Source: Chrysomallon squamiferum
Lineage: Eukaryota; Mollusca; Gastropoda; Neomphalida; Peltospiridae
DNA: 64,000 nt
Assembly (NCBI GenBank): GCA_012295275.1
Contig: CM022665.1
Coordinates: forward strand, 14,852,476 to 14,916,475
Direction of reading: 5' to 3'
Shown piece after piece: positions 48,380 to 59,510 of this stretch. Position 1 is the stretch's first letter; every line of letters starts with the position of its first letter. The notes under the pieces are model-generated. The model saw only the letters and a list, made by a program, of their open reading frames with translations, did no database searches and was not told where the DNA came from. Position numbers and translations under genes: made by a program.

Positions 48380-48440
48380 TCTGATCGTCTTTTATTTATC
48401 TTCCTACTACAATTTTTTTTTTTTTTTTTTTTTATTATTA
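48085..48440 (+). repeat. (ATC)n, (ATTT)n, (ATT)n and T run
   Basis: (TTTA)n and (TTA)n at 48120-48270, (CAT)n at about 48342-48380, and T run at 48413-48433. Confidence 0.93.
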
Positions 48441-48899
48441 TTATACATTTTAATCATTGTAATTATTATTCTGCACGCGACAACGCGCTATGTCTGGTTT
48501 GTACAGTTTCAACACGATACCATCCCACATTCACATTTGATCCTTTTTGACTTAGTCTTTATCTAAAATGACTGTACGTGACGGTGTGTATGACGTTTCC
48601 AACAGCCATAAAGCCTGCTGATTTCCCTTGCGATATTCTCTATCGACTCCTACATATTGTCGCGTGTCACATGAAGTCGGTACTGGTGGTAAATTAATCT
48701 AAAAAGTCAGCTTATGTTATTCTTTAGTCTCCTCGGGTTTTTCTCTATATTTTCTTTCTGTCTGTATTATCGTATTTGTCTTACTTTGTTCTTGTAAATT
48801 CTACTTTTTAATTTAAGTTTATTTTACAATTTAAAAAACCAGTTTCTTTAGTATCATCAACTTTTGGATTTTGTTATTATCGTTATATTTATTGTTCGA

Positions 48900-49065
48900 C
48901 TTTTATCTTCCGGTTATTTCTTATTATCATCATCATAATATTTTCATTAATTACACTTATCCTATCATCATCGTCATCATCATTATATTATTATTATTAT
49001 CATCATCATCATCAGAACATGATTATAATCTTCATCCATATCATCATCGTCTTCATATTATTATT

Positions 49066-49103
<38 letters not shown>

Positions 49104-49428
49104 TATCGTTATTTTTATTATGACTGTTGTTGTTGTTGTAATTCTTGTTGTTATTTAAAACTTAATCTTTATCCTTAATCTTATATGTCTGTGTTTTTAA
49201 AGACATTTATTTCGATTTTATTTACTTATTTAGTTGTCATTTTTTTCATTATTCAGACTTTTTAATTATTATTCTTGCCTTTTTAATAAATATTCCATAG
49301 GAAAAAAAAAAAAAAATTCCAAGAGATAAAAAAAATAAAGAAGAAGAAAATTTATGATTAAAAACTATAAACAACTTGATGAATTTTCCTCTTTATGAAT
49401 TTATTATTACTCTAATCGTCATCATCTA

Positions 49429-49467
<39 letters not shown>

Positions 49468-49850
49468 GTGATTGTTGTCGTCGTCGTCGTCGTTGTTTAA
49501 ATTATCATCAAACATCATCATCATCTAATTATTATTATTGATGTCTTTGTTTTTGTTGGCGTCACTGTTGATAATATCATCAATCATCATCATAATTATT
49601 ATTACTGTTTTTGTTATTATTATTATCATTAATGTTATTGCTGCTGTTATTACTATTATTATTGTTATTATTTTTTTTGTTGTTGCTATTGTTATTATTA
49701 TTTTATTATTTTTGTTGTTGCTATTATTATTATTATTACTATTATTATTATCACAGTCATCATCATTATCATCATCATCATCATCATCAATATCGTTACT
49801 TATTCATTGTTTTAGGTCATAATTATATATTTTTTATTATTATTAAATAA
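48900..49850 (+). repeat. (ATC)n / (ATT)n trinucleotide region
   Basis: Alternating ATC, ATT and GTT blocks (densest at 49064-49104, 49427-49466 and 49590-49790), with a more unique AT-rich stretch at 49150-49400. No gene. Confidence 0.9.
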
Positions 49851-49979
49851 TCTAGCACGTTTTAAATTCTGAAATGTTTGGTAAACTGCCGGATGTGTTT
49901 ACGCGAGAGGGAAAAGTGATATTTTTATCATCAGTCCTACACAGAATCACCCACACGTTTTCATCTCTAAAAAAAAAAA

Positions 49980-50143
49980 AAAAGAAAAAGAAAGAAAATC
50001 GTTCAAATGCATGATGAGATTTTTATTTGATGTTATTTTTGCGAATTAGTGGTTGTTTTTCTGCAAGAAAAAAAAATTGGTCTGAATTCAGTTTAAATTA
50101 ATTACGTTATCTAACTGTGCATACAAAAAAATAATAATAATAA

Positions 50144-50182
<39 letters not shown>

Positions 50183-50230
50183 ACAAATAAATAAATAAAA
50201 AAAGGCGTTCAATTCAAATATAAATTTATA
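49980..50230 (+). repeat. A-rich and (AAAT)n sequence
   Basis: AATAAT/AAATAAAT units at 50130-50200. Confidence 0.9.
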
Positions 50231-50634
50231 GTCAAAAAAAAAAAATTTAGGTTTTATCCCGTTCTAACCAAGACTTCGGGTATTGTAAAGACAAGAAGAA
50301 ATAAGTTAATTACTGATTTTCAGAAAAGAAGTAAGTAATCATATATGATAAAATTATCGAACACGTTTCTAAAAACAATTCTTATGGATAAAAGAAATAA
50401 TAATAATAATAAGTACTGAAACAACAGGCGTACATATGTTGGACGAACGAACTGAAGAAAAAACATTACCACGCTATTTTATGACAACAAGTTTAAAAAC
50501 ACTTGATTAAAAATTCTGTCTATAGCCCAAAGCCGTTTTATTTGTTCTTTTTCAAGCTTTCTTAGCCACGTTTGACATAAGATTCTTTCTCTTACAGCTA
50601 AAAAATCTTTCTTTTCTATTTCGTTTTTTTTATT

Positions 50635-50959
50635 TTATTTTATTTTATTTTATTGTTGTTGTTGTTGTGACTGTTACGTGTTATTAATATTCATATTGTT
50701 ATTGTTGTTATTATTACTGCTGCGGTTAATGTTATTATTTTATTTATTTATTTTATTTTATTTTATTTTATTTTATTTTATTTTAATATTTATTTATATA
50801 TTTATTTTATGTTCCAAATGTATTTATTTTATTTTATTAAGTCTGTCTATCTATTTATTTATTTATTTTATTTTACTTTATTTTATTTTAATATTTATTT
50901 ATATATCTATTTTATGTTCTAAATGTATTTATTTTATTTTATTAAGTCTGTCTATCTAT

Positions 50960-50995
<36 letters not shown>
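50635..50995 (+). repeat. (TTTTA)n with a 105-bp tandem duplication
   Basis: TTTTA/TTTA units enclose two near-identical copies of a block containing ATGTTCCAAATGTATTTATTT and AAGTCTGTCTATC, starting at about 50785 and 50890. Confidence 0.88.
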
Positions 50996-50996
<1 letters not shown>

Positions 50997-50999
50997 AAT

Positions 51000-52480
51000 C
51001 TTTTTTACCCTCCGTTAACGCAAAATATGAATACTTCTTATTAGTATGGATGAGGTAAGAGTGTAATACGAAGAGTGGTCTGAAGAAAGATAACGCCGCA
51101 TCAAGTGCAAATGAATTTCTGCAGTGACCAGAAAACTGGAAACTTTTCGCAGCTACACAAAGAAGAAGAAGAAAAAAAAAGGGTAATGAAAAGGAAGAAA
51201 AAACGTCAGAATGTCACAGTACAGTTTGAAGAGTACTTTACGTCTTTTTGTGGTCGTTCACCTTGATTCAGACAGTGTTTTTTTTAATCATTTATTTCTT
51301 ATGGAATTCTGCATACTAAAAGTAAAATGAATAGAATCTGAGTTAATTTGTGGATGTTTGTTTAATTTTTAATTTTTTTAATGAATGAATTATTTATTTT
51401 CTTTTAATCTAAAAAAAAAAATAAATAAATAAATAAAATAAAAAGATATATAATTATTTCACAAATTTTCACATTATAAATATTAATATAATTACGAACC
51501 AATAATGGTAGATTGTTGTCGATTTATAATTAAAAAAATTAATAATAAAAAAAAAGAAAAATAAAAAAGAAAGAGAGAAAAAAGGAAAGAAAATGGAGGC
51601 CAGAGGCACTCATATTGTATCCGCATTTCAACACCGCCACAATGACTTTCTAGACTGGTTTTGTTGTAACTGAAGAACCGACGACCCGAACATGCTAGGT
51701 AACAGAGACGAAAATAATTCCAGTTTCCTCATTTAATGGTTACAACATTATATGCCCAGTAATCAAAATATCTCTAATCAGCTGTCAAATTCGACTACAC
51801 AAGTAATTATGATTAGAAAGGAAACGAGGAGTAACATTATATTCCATTAGATTCTCTAACCAAATTAAGCCAACTAGTCCCCAAGACTTTTGTACTGGTC
51901 ACTGCCCTGAAAACCGAAACCAGTCGATGAAACATAAAGGCTCGAGAAAGAAGGAAAAGGGGGAAAAAAAAAAAAAATCAAATTACTAGGGGGGGGGGAA
52001 GAAAAAGTGAGCAAAAAATATATAAATTAATAAGGTTTGCAACCATTACCTTATTATCGTTTGCTTGGCTTCTGCTAGCCAAAAATATCGTGAATAACGG
52101 ACATTTTATAGGGGGAAAAGTTGATATATTATTACTCGGTATTTAAGAATAAAATTGTTGGATCAGTTTTGGACTTTTTTCTCTCGCGTTAATTATTTTA
52201 ATTTGTAATAGGTCTTAATATATAACTGAAATTTAGCGAAAACGGTATGTGAGGTTTTTATAAACATTTTGTTGTATTGTAGATAATTATTTTGTTCTTC
52301 GTTCAAAATCGTCGGCCTTAGAAGTGTCTGGTGGTGATAACTAACGAGATTTTGCATACTCACTAATAATTGTTTTATTTGGTCCCAAAGACCAGGCATT
52401 CTTCTTTTTCTTCTGTTTCTTCTTTTTTAATTTCTCTTGATGTCAGCTATCAAACTGACAACAAGGAAACATTTTGAAAT
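51000..52480. other. Unique AT-rich spacer, no recognisable gene
   Basis: A-rich stretches at 51165-51180, 51410-51445, 51540-51595 and 51961-51977, a G run at 51989-51998, otherwise unremarkable sequence. No coding-like frame. Confidence 0.6.
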
Positions 52481-52486
52481 ATTAAA

Positions 52487-52487
<1 letters not shown>

Positions 52488-52538
<51 letters not shown>

Positions 52539-52565
52539 GTAATAATAGTAGTAATAATAATAAGT
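52488..52565 (+). repeat. (AAT)n microsatellite
   Basis: About 25 AAT units with a few AGT substitutions. Confidence 0.95.
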
Positions 52566-53156
52566 AAAATAAAGCAAAAAGTAAAACTAGTACACTGGAA
52601 CTTGTACAGCAGACTAAAAAACAACAACAAAACCCACCCCCAAACAAATGACAGCCTAGACAACACGAGTTGAACCTAAGTGGGATTTGGCGTTTTGTTA
52701 TAAATGTTTCTTTTAATATATTTTAGTAATTTACTTGGTCTACTGATAACAAAAGACAAACTGAGGACAGGAAACTAAAAAGACGAGATGTGACATACAA
52801 AAAACCTCAACCAGTCATTTCACAGACGTCCCCAGCTGTCATCACTGTAAATACATAATGAAGAATAATACGAAGAATGGAAGATCGATAAAGGCGTAAA
52901 AAAAAGAACTAAAAAGGATAACGATGTGAAAAACGAAATAATTAAAATATTAATTAATGGTATTATTTCTTATCTGTCTTGTGGAATAGTTTACTAGAGT
53001 ACCCGTTTCAAACTTAACCTACTCACTGCAAAATTTATTATCTTCATCTTGGTTTTTCTATTTATTCATTACATTATTCAAAAATTATTGTATAACTGTC
53101 CAAATGTCATTTAGTGTTATCTGAAAAAGAAAGCGTCGAACCCAACACATACGCTA

Positions 53157-53270
53157 TGACGTCACAACTCCGGTTGTGAAGGGGTAAAATGGCGGCGTTC
53201 TGATTTTTTGTAACTGTGTTATTGTATTGTCATAGTTTCTTATGAGCGATAATAGGTTGCGCAAAACGGT
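53157..53270 (+). promoter_or_regulatory. Candidate promoter and first exon: CRE, ATGGCGGC, short ATG frame, GTAAGA donor
   Basis: A perfect CRE (53157-53164) is followed by ACTCCGG, ATGGCGGC (53189-53196, the YY1-type initiator-proximal element), and ATGAGCGATAATAGGTTGCGC starting at 53242. That frame runs nine codons (MSDNRLRKT) and meets CGGTAAGAT, a strong donor (GT at 53269), in phase 0. The surrounding 500 bp is CpG-dense. From established promoter biology, CRE plus YY1 in CpG-rich DNA typifies housekeeping start sites. The downstream exon is not identified, and no TATA box is seen. The ATGGCGGC itself would open a four-codon upstream frame. Confidence 0.4.
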
Positions 53271-53280
53271 AAGATAGTAA

Positions 53281-53592
53281 CTTGAAGATATAAATAATTT
53301 TATTCGACTATTTATTCCTACCACCACAGGTACATTTTACAGGGGTTTTGGTTGTGGTGGTGGGGGATTGTTGGGGTTTTTACCCCAATCCAGTCTACAT
53401 AGGAGCTTACCAAAACCACAGCATTCAACTTTACACGCGGACTCGGATTTAGTACAATTCTTACAGAGCTGTAAAATAATTAGATTGGCTTCCAGATACG
53501 ACGACGAGCCCATTCCCACGTGGACGGAAATTCTCCGATCTATGAAATCGAATTCTTTTTCTTTAGCAGCGTCATTTTATTCTTTCATTTGA
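53281..53592 (+). CDS. Coding-like frame downstream of the candidate promoter, unidentified
   Basis: Open from 53281 to a TGA at 53590-53592 (103 codons) with no ATG before RSMKSN. CTACCACCACAG ending at 53329 is acceptor-like. The frame carries protein-like sequence such as DDEPIPTWTEILRSM. If exon 1 (53242-53268) were spliced to 53330, a different frame of about 45 codons would follow. On the opposite strand, ATTTTACAG and GGTAAGC bracket a Cys-rich stretch (53408-53465), so even the coding strand is uncertain. CpG density is high throughout. Confidence 0.25.
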   Translation, partial: LEDINNFIRLFIPTTTGTFYRGFGCGGGGLLGFLPQSSLHRSLPKPQHSTLHADSDLVQFLQSCKIIRLASRYDDEPIPTWTEILRSMKSNSFSLAASFYSFI

Positions 53593-54324
53593 ATATGGGT
53601 GAATCTAGTGGCTATCGCAGGGATAGATGAGTGTCGTACGTGAATACAGTGCACAGAAAGTTTCGACACCCTCTAAAAAAAATCACTGGATTAGCCTTAC
53701 TGTTTTCTACTTCTTCTCCTTTTTTTTTTTTTTTTTTTCAATGTAACGTCTGCTAGAAGCTACGAAAACAAAATTAAATAAAATCCAAAACTGCTTATTT
53801 AGCATTTTAAAAATCTGAGAAAAGAAAAAAAAAAAAACGTATAAATTATGATTCTTGAATAAATCTAATTTTACATACATGCATATATACATACATACAT
53901 ACATAGATGCAAACATACATTCGTACATAAATACAAAAACACACACACACACACACACAAACATACATACATACTTATATAAATAGATTTATACATGCAC
54001 ATAGACATAGACACACACATACTCAAATATTTTAAGAATAGGATATAATCGTAAAACTGTGATCGTTTGAATTTATTTAAAGTTAAGAAAAGAAAATATC
54101 TTTTGTACTTCTACTTGTGGCCTACTAATTACTAACGGGCCTGTACACTATCTTCTTAATAACGTTTGATTAACACACTTCGCTGCAACAGTAATTGGTA
54201 TCGCACTCACTGGCGTTCTTTCTAAAAATATTATATGTCATTAGACAATTTCTCTTTGAAACTACGCTCAAGTGAAGTGAAGTGCAGTACAAATCGACTG
54301 GTACTCGCTGCAGGTACTTTGCAG

Positions 54325-54357
54325 TGACGTCATGATGTGCTGCCCCCTGGCGACGCC
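54325..54357 (-). promoter_or_regulatory. CRE octamer next to a CTCF-like motif
   Basis: TGACGTCA at 54325-54332. Eight bases on, TGCTGCCCCCTGGCGAC at 54338-54354; the minus strand reads GCCAGGGGGCAGCA, which matches the CTCF core (CCASYAGRKGGC) at 10 of 12 positions. CTCF is present across bilaterians. The minus-strand frame over this patch (54170-54397, 75 codons) is protein-like but unrecognised. Confidence 0.4.
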
Positions 54358-54654
54358 GTTCTTCATTAGACGTTGCAAAGATTAACATATGTGACAATTA
54401 CGAGCTTTTATTACTTCGTTTGAAAATAGGTTAAATGTCATTTGTCATTTTTAACGCAGACAGATGTGTCTTTGATGGTAGCAGTGTTGCTAATTTAAGA
54501 AGAAAAATAAGGTTAAAAGGTCACGTGTTGTAAATAGTATTAGTTCATTGGCTGGTAACTCCATTTCAAAACTTATCGGAACCTGTATATGTATACATGT
54601 ATTGATTTGTTTTCCTTTATATTATTAATATTAATTATATAGATATGTGTATTA

Positions 54655-55030
54655 TTTATTTATTTATTATTGTTGTTGTTGTTGTTGTTACTATTACTAC
54701 TACTACTACTACTATACTACTACTGCTACTACTGCTACTACTATTTGTTTAAATAACTTTTATTAAGTTACCATTTTAAGACGACAGTTTTCGGCTGTGA
54801 ATTCAAACAGGGAGTATCTATCCTTTTGTTGCATATTTTGGGGATGTTAGGCGGATATAGAATTTGTTTCTTCTGCTTCTTCTTTTTCTTCTTCTTCTTC
54901 TTCCCCTTACTCTAAAGCGAAAAAATAAAGTATAATATCAAAACACATACACATACACACACAGACACACACACATAAAAAAAAAAAAAAAAGTTAAAGA
55001 AAAGGAAAGAAGAGAAGAAAAAAATATGAC
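54655..55030 (+). repeat. (GTT)n, (TAC)n, (CTT)n and A-rich simple repeats
   Basis: TTATTGTTGTTG and ACTACTACT at 54658-54745, CTTCTTCTT at 54870-54903, and CACA plus A run at 54940-54992. Confidence 0.88.
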
Positions 55031-55191
55031 CTCCACCACCGTACACATCAAAACATAAAAAAGAAAGACCTGCAAAGAAAAGATAAGGGAAACAAATAAT
55101 AAAATAACACACTCGAGATGAAACGAGGCACGTGCCATTAAATACATGTGACATGGAGCGGTCATTGGCGTATTAAAGCTTTAAACTCAAT

Positions 55192-55465
55192 TTATTTATG
55201 ACAAGACGAACTAGGCCACTTAAAAGTAATTTTATTCTGTAATAATATGATTACATTTACTACGGGAGACACTCTGGCGCTTTGCCTCGGTCCCGGCCTC
55301 CGTGCCCATTCATGCAAAATGTATGAAGTATTATATTTCAGTTTGTTAAATTTTACACAAAGAGTGAAAAATAAAATCTTAAAACATAATACATTAGCAT
55401 TGTCAGCTTTTGTAAAACAGACACCCCCGGCTTTAACGTCCATTACCGAGAGCAGTGATCATTAA
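55192..55465. other. Complex patch open in both directions, unidentified
   Basis: The minus strand has an ATG frame of 83 codons (begins MDVKAGGVCFTKAD) and the + strand an overlapping frame of 72 codons with an acidic/polar end. Sequence around 55260-55310 is GC-rich for the window. Neither frame is recognised. It could be an exon or a transposon fragment. Confidence 0.22.
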
Positions 55466-55504
55466 ACATTCAAAATGTCTTCCTGTTTTTGGGGTCTGTT
55501 ATTT

Positions 55505-55815
55505 GTTTCGTTTTCTTCATGTTGTTGTTATTATTGTTATTACGACTACTACTGCTACTACTATTACTACTACTACACTACAATAATAAAGCAAAAGAAC
55601 GCAGCCAACTGAAACAGTAACTAACAGCTTCTATTCCGTTCTTCCTTATCTCAGTTTCTCATTTATTTCTCGCTTTCACTATAATGCATATTTAGAATAA
55701 TGAGAAAAAGCTTTCTCTGATATAGCTAATATCTTTCTTTTCTTCATTCTTTTTATTCTGGGGTTGTTGGTTTTTTGTGGGTTTTTTTGTGGGTTTTTTT
55801 TTTTTTTTTTTTTAT
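55505..55815 (+). repeat. (GTT/TAC)n and T run
   Basis: GTTATT and ACTACTACT units at 55518-55578, T run at 55794-55813. Confidence 0.85.
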
Positions 55816-56800
55816 GCTTGCTAGCTTTCTGATCTTAAGGACAAAAGAGGAATATACACTATTTACGTGCATGTATGTCAGTGAATGAATGAATGGTCGT
55901 AATAATAATAATAATGGTTATTACGTGTCAGACATAGCTTTTGTATACTTGATGACATAAGAAACCAGCCTCAGCTCAGACCAATTAACAGCAAGCAGTG
56001 AAAGCACGCGATACAGCCTTTTGTAAACAAGGGGCTTTGGTTTGAACGGGATATAACCTTATAAGAACACCTTGGAGGATTTGATCTCGCCACTAGAAGA
56101 TGGGTAAACCAAAATGCATGTGATTTTACCAACAGGCGGTCTTTTTTTATTTGATTTTATTTTATTTTATTTTTTGAATCTTTGTGGTAATATTCGTGCC
56201 TTAAGAGAAGAAATTTAAAGAAATTAAAATTAATAAAGAAAAAGAGAGAGAAAGAGAGAAGAAGATACTTTTGACTCTAATTGTATCCATCAAAAGCCTG
56301 TACAAAGGAACGAAGACCTCAAATTACCATGGCCTACGTTGTATCAAGTTTCACAAAAACGGTGAAGATAATAATTACACGGTTTCCAATTGCATGCTGC
56401 ATGGCGCTGCCATTGAATGAACGAATATAATTTGTTTTCCCATTTGTTAACTGGTTATGTGGAATCAGCTGTCTGGCTGGCATACGGCTCCGAATGTTCC
56501 TGAAGAGACATGGTCTTTTTGGAATGATGGATGTACCCTGACAGATACACAGACAGACGGACATACAATCGCAAGCACTTGTATAGAGAGAATCGCTATA
56601 AAAATGAAGAAAGCAAATGAATAATCAGAAGAGAACTTTTGTATAGAGGTGTTTTGTTTATTTCTTTTGCTTTTTTGTTTTTTTATTTCAATTTCCTTTA
56701 TAATGTTCAGGATTTTATGTACGCACTTACGCGCTCACGCACACCTTAGTTTATAATAAATAACTTAACTATATTGTATTAACAGCTCTGAGGACAGAGG
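55816..56800. other. Unique spacer, no recognisable gene
   Basis: Mostly unremarkable. The 56334-56564 minus frame (76 codons) is protein-like in part but unrecognised. GGTTTGAACGGG at 56029 resembles an inverted B box without a clear partner A box. Confidence 0.5.
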
Positions 56801-56802
56801 CT

Positions 56803-56805
<3 letters not shown>

Positions 56806-56849
<44 letters not shown>

Positions 56850-57036
56850 CAAAAAAGAATATGGATGAAAAGCATTAATATCATTGACGATACTGGCACA
56901 GACACCCTTTAACATACACATACACCTGAGTTTATAATAAAATAACAAAAAGTGACAAAAAATACTAATACCTCTGAGGATTCAGTTAGTGGCACGCACA
57001 CGCACACACGCGCAAACACACACACACATAGACACA

Positions 57037-57069
<33 letters not shown>

Positions 57070-57070
57070 A
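56806..57070 (+). repeat. (CA)n microsatellites with duplicated flank
   Basis: (CA)n at 56809-56848 and 57015-57068. GAGTTTATAATAAAATAAC (56930) echoes TAGTTTATAATAAATAAC (56748), and both are followed by CTCTGAGGA, so a segment of about 180 bp carrying the CA array is duplicated in tandem. Confidence 0.8.
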
Positions 57071-57449
57071 CACACGACTCACTGACTACATGATCATAAA
57101 GTGACGAATGACAAAACGATTAATCAGTCAGTAGTCTCTGTTCTTCGCGTCTGTTATACCCGAGTGTTAATCTGTGTTTGTACCTTTTAGTGAGAACAAA
57201 CACTGCACAGTTTGTACAGGTCTTAAACCTCGGGTAAAAGTTTTCAGTATATTAACACAGGTGGGTGAATGACAGGCCATGCAAATATCAAATGAAATTT
57301 TATACACGCAATTTACATGTAATTTGAGATCGTTTTCAGTAATGGTATTATTTCTCACAGTTTAATGTCACAAATACGTGATGTTTTATAAATATGAGGA
57401 TTTTTTTCTTCTTTTTCATCTTCGTGCAAACTACATAGCTGGTTATGTA

Positions 57450-57662
57450 TATATATATATATACATATATATGTGTGTGTGTGTGTGTATGTATGTATAT
57501 GATGTATGCCAGAGATTTCTGAAAATCCTTACATCTTCTTCGAGTCTTCTTTGGTGCACCAGAGTTTGTGTGTCACTTTCTCTCTATTCAACCAGAACTA
57601 AAAGTGTAGCTTTGGTAATACGAAGCAATAGTCTAATTATATTTTTAATATTTCCACGTTAC

Positions 57663-57702
<40 letters not shown>

Positions 57703-57703
57703 C

Positions 57704-57742
<39 letters not shown>

Positions 57743-57815
57743 TATTAGTATTATTATTTATTATTATTGTTGTTGTTAGTTATTGTTATTGTTATTATTA
57801 TTATTATTATTATCA

Positions 57816-57872
<57 letters not shown>

Positions 57873-57880
57873 GCGTTGTT
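57450..57880 (+). repeat. (TA)n(GT)n and long (ATT)n arrays
   Basis: (TA)n(GT)n at about 57450-57500, (ATT)n at 57663-57870 with ATC and GTT interruptions. Confidence 0.93.
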
Positions 57881-58208
57881 GTTGTTGTTGTGGCCATTGC
57901 CGTTCTTTATTTCTTTATCTAAACCTAATTTTCAATGTATTTCTATTGAAACGTTTGGACAGGGACCCCCAGTCTGCTGTGCTCCGCGGGTTTTCAGTTA
58001 TATTAATCACTATGCTCAAAATAAAAAATGGAGATAAAGACACAATTATATTAATTACCATAAGCCACTGTGGCTTAAAAAGAAAAAATGAAATTCATTC
58101 AAGGCCATTCACCTGTTTACAAATCTAAATCTTTCAACCATGGTTTATGTCATATTTATACAATCAGATATATATATATATATATACATGTTTCTTTGTG
58201 TCTTTGTG

Positions 58209-58214
<6 letters not shown>

Positions 58215-58258
<44 letters not shown>
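58215..58258 (+). repeat. (GT)n microsatellite
   Basis: About 22 GT units. Confidence 0.95.
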
Positions 58259-58261
<3 letters not shown>

Positions 58262-58301
58262 TTGTATGTATGAGTGCGAATATACTATACACACATATAT
58301 A

Positions 58302-58539
58302 TTAGGTTGTGACGAAAGTTCCGTCCGTTTTTTAAGGCTCAATAAAACAATAAAAAATATTTTAAAAGCCCACGATGTCTGATTTGTTTAGTATAGCCAC
58401 CATTCTTCTCTGTGACCTCTTTCCATCTGTCAGTTAGCTTTTCAGTGCCACGTTAGTAAACATCTTTAAATCTAACTAGATATTTACTTTAAAAAAAAAA
58501 AAAAAAAAAAAAACGGACAACACTTTTGTTACAATCTGC
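58302..58539 (-). mobile_element. mariner deletion derivative with transposase C-terminal remnant
   Basis: Both ends are flanked by TA (58300-58301 and 58540-58541), the target of Tc1/mariner elements. The left end TTAGGTTGTGACGAAAGTTC and the inverted right end (AGATTGTAACAAAAGTGTTG) match as imperfect terminal repeats, each running into CGTCCGTTTTT-type sequence. On the minus strand GTEKLTDRWKEVTEKNGGY (about 58395-58451) has the layout of a mariner transposase C-terminus (G-x-x-KLP-x-RW...G-x-Y). The frame upstream holds KYLVRFKDVY and a TAA. The catalytic D,D34D part is absent. At 238 bp it is a non-autonomous, internally deleted copy with an A run next to the right repeat. Confidence 0.85.
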
Positions 58540-58734
58540 TACATACACTAAATGATACAGTAGGATTTTGTCTTCGTGTGTCCGTCAATCAAAACGCGAA
58601 GGCCTATCATTATCATATAACAAACAAAAATCAAAACCACCGATGATTATAAATATCTATAAAAATTTAAAATATACACAGTTTATGTATTTATATAATC
58701 TACCATTTACTGTCCATGTGAATTTTGTGTCAAG

Positions 58735-58941
58735 TTATTGATCTAATGAATTATTAACAAGGCGGACATGGACTAAATGAATTGGTGATGTGGACGTTTT
58801 CGTGTGTACACAATTCCTGCCTACGGCTGATTGCCGTGAAGAACCGCTATGGTCCATCAGGCCAAACAATTTAGTCCTGTCATTGCGCATGGCAAATATT
58901 CGATATCGGGTGTTCCCTGCTATTTGAATTGTAAGGTACAA
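58735..58941 (-). CDS. Small ATG-initiated frame (68 codons), unidentified
   Basis: Begins MYLTIQIAGNTRYRIFAMRN and stays open through a GC-richer patch to a TAA. It has no recognised motif, sits about 200 bp from the mariner remnant but shows no relation to it. A transposon fragment or chance frame is possible. Confidence 0.2.
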   Translation of the reverse strand: MYLTIQIAGNTRYRIFAMRNDRTKLFGLMDHSGSSRQSAVGRNCVHTKTSTSPIHLVHVRLVNNSLDQ

Positions 58942-59316
58942 AAGATATAAATTAGTTTATAAAGTGGACATCGACGTTGTTCACAACGTCAGGTGTTTCT
59001 TTTCTTTAATGCGACTGGTTATGCGGGAAGCCGTAAAAACGACTGATAGTTAGATAGTTAGTTATTCGTTTGAAAGCAAAATTAGACATGGCGTAAATTT
59101 ATGAGCTGAAATTAAATACTTTTCTGTAGAAATTATTTTTACACAAATGAGTTATTGGTTCTAATGGAATATGCTGTGGGAAGTGGTATATAATATATTA
59201 AAGTGATTCTTTTTTTCTTATCTGAATAGTTAGCGGAAGAATATGAAAATGTTGTATAGTCATTGAAATGAGTGACAAAGAAGCCTGTATGTCTGCGTGA
59301 AATGAATATTACAAGA

Positions 59317-59320
<4 letters not shown>

Positions 59321-59399
<79 letters not shown>

Positions 59400-59467
59400 C
59401 GCTCGCTCGCTCGCTCTCTTTCTCTCTCTCTCTCTCTCATACACACACATTTTTTATTTTGTTTTTA

Positions 59468-59498
<31 letters not shown>

Positions 59499-59510
59499 TT
59501 TATTTTCCTT
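59321..59510 (+). repeat. (CT)n with (CTCG)n interruption, then (ATT)n and (ATTT)n
   Basis: About 37 CT units, five GCTC units at about 59397-59414, more CT, then (ATT)n/(TTTA)n at 59466-59505. Confidence 0.95.

Noticed and set aside
56020-56100. Inverted B-box-like GGTTTGAACGGG
   Set aside because: No partner A box and no SINE-like body, so a single 10-base match is not enough.
57946-58128. + frame beginning MKRLDRDPQSAVLRGF
   Set aside because: Short, TTG- or ATG-started frame across mixed sequence with no domain. Higher G+C at its start is suggestive only.
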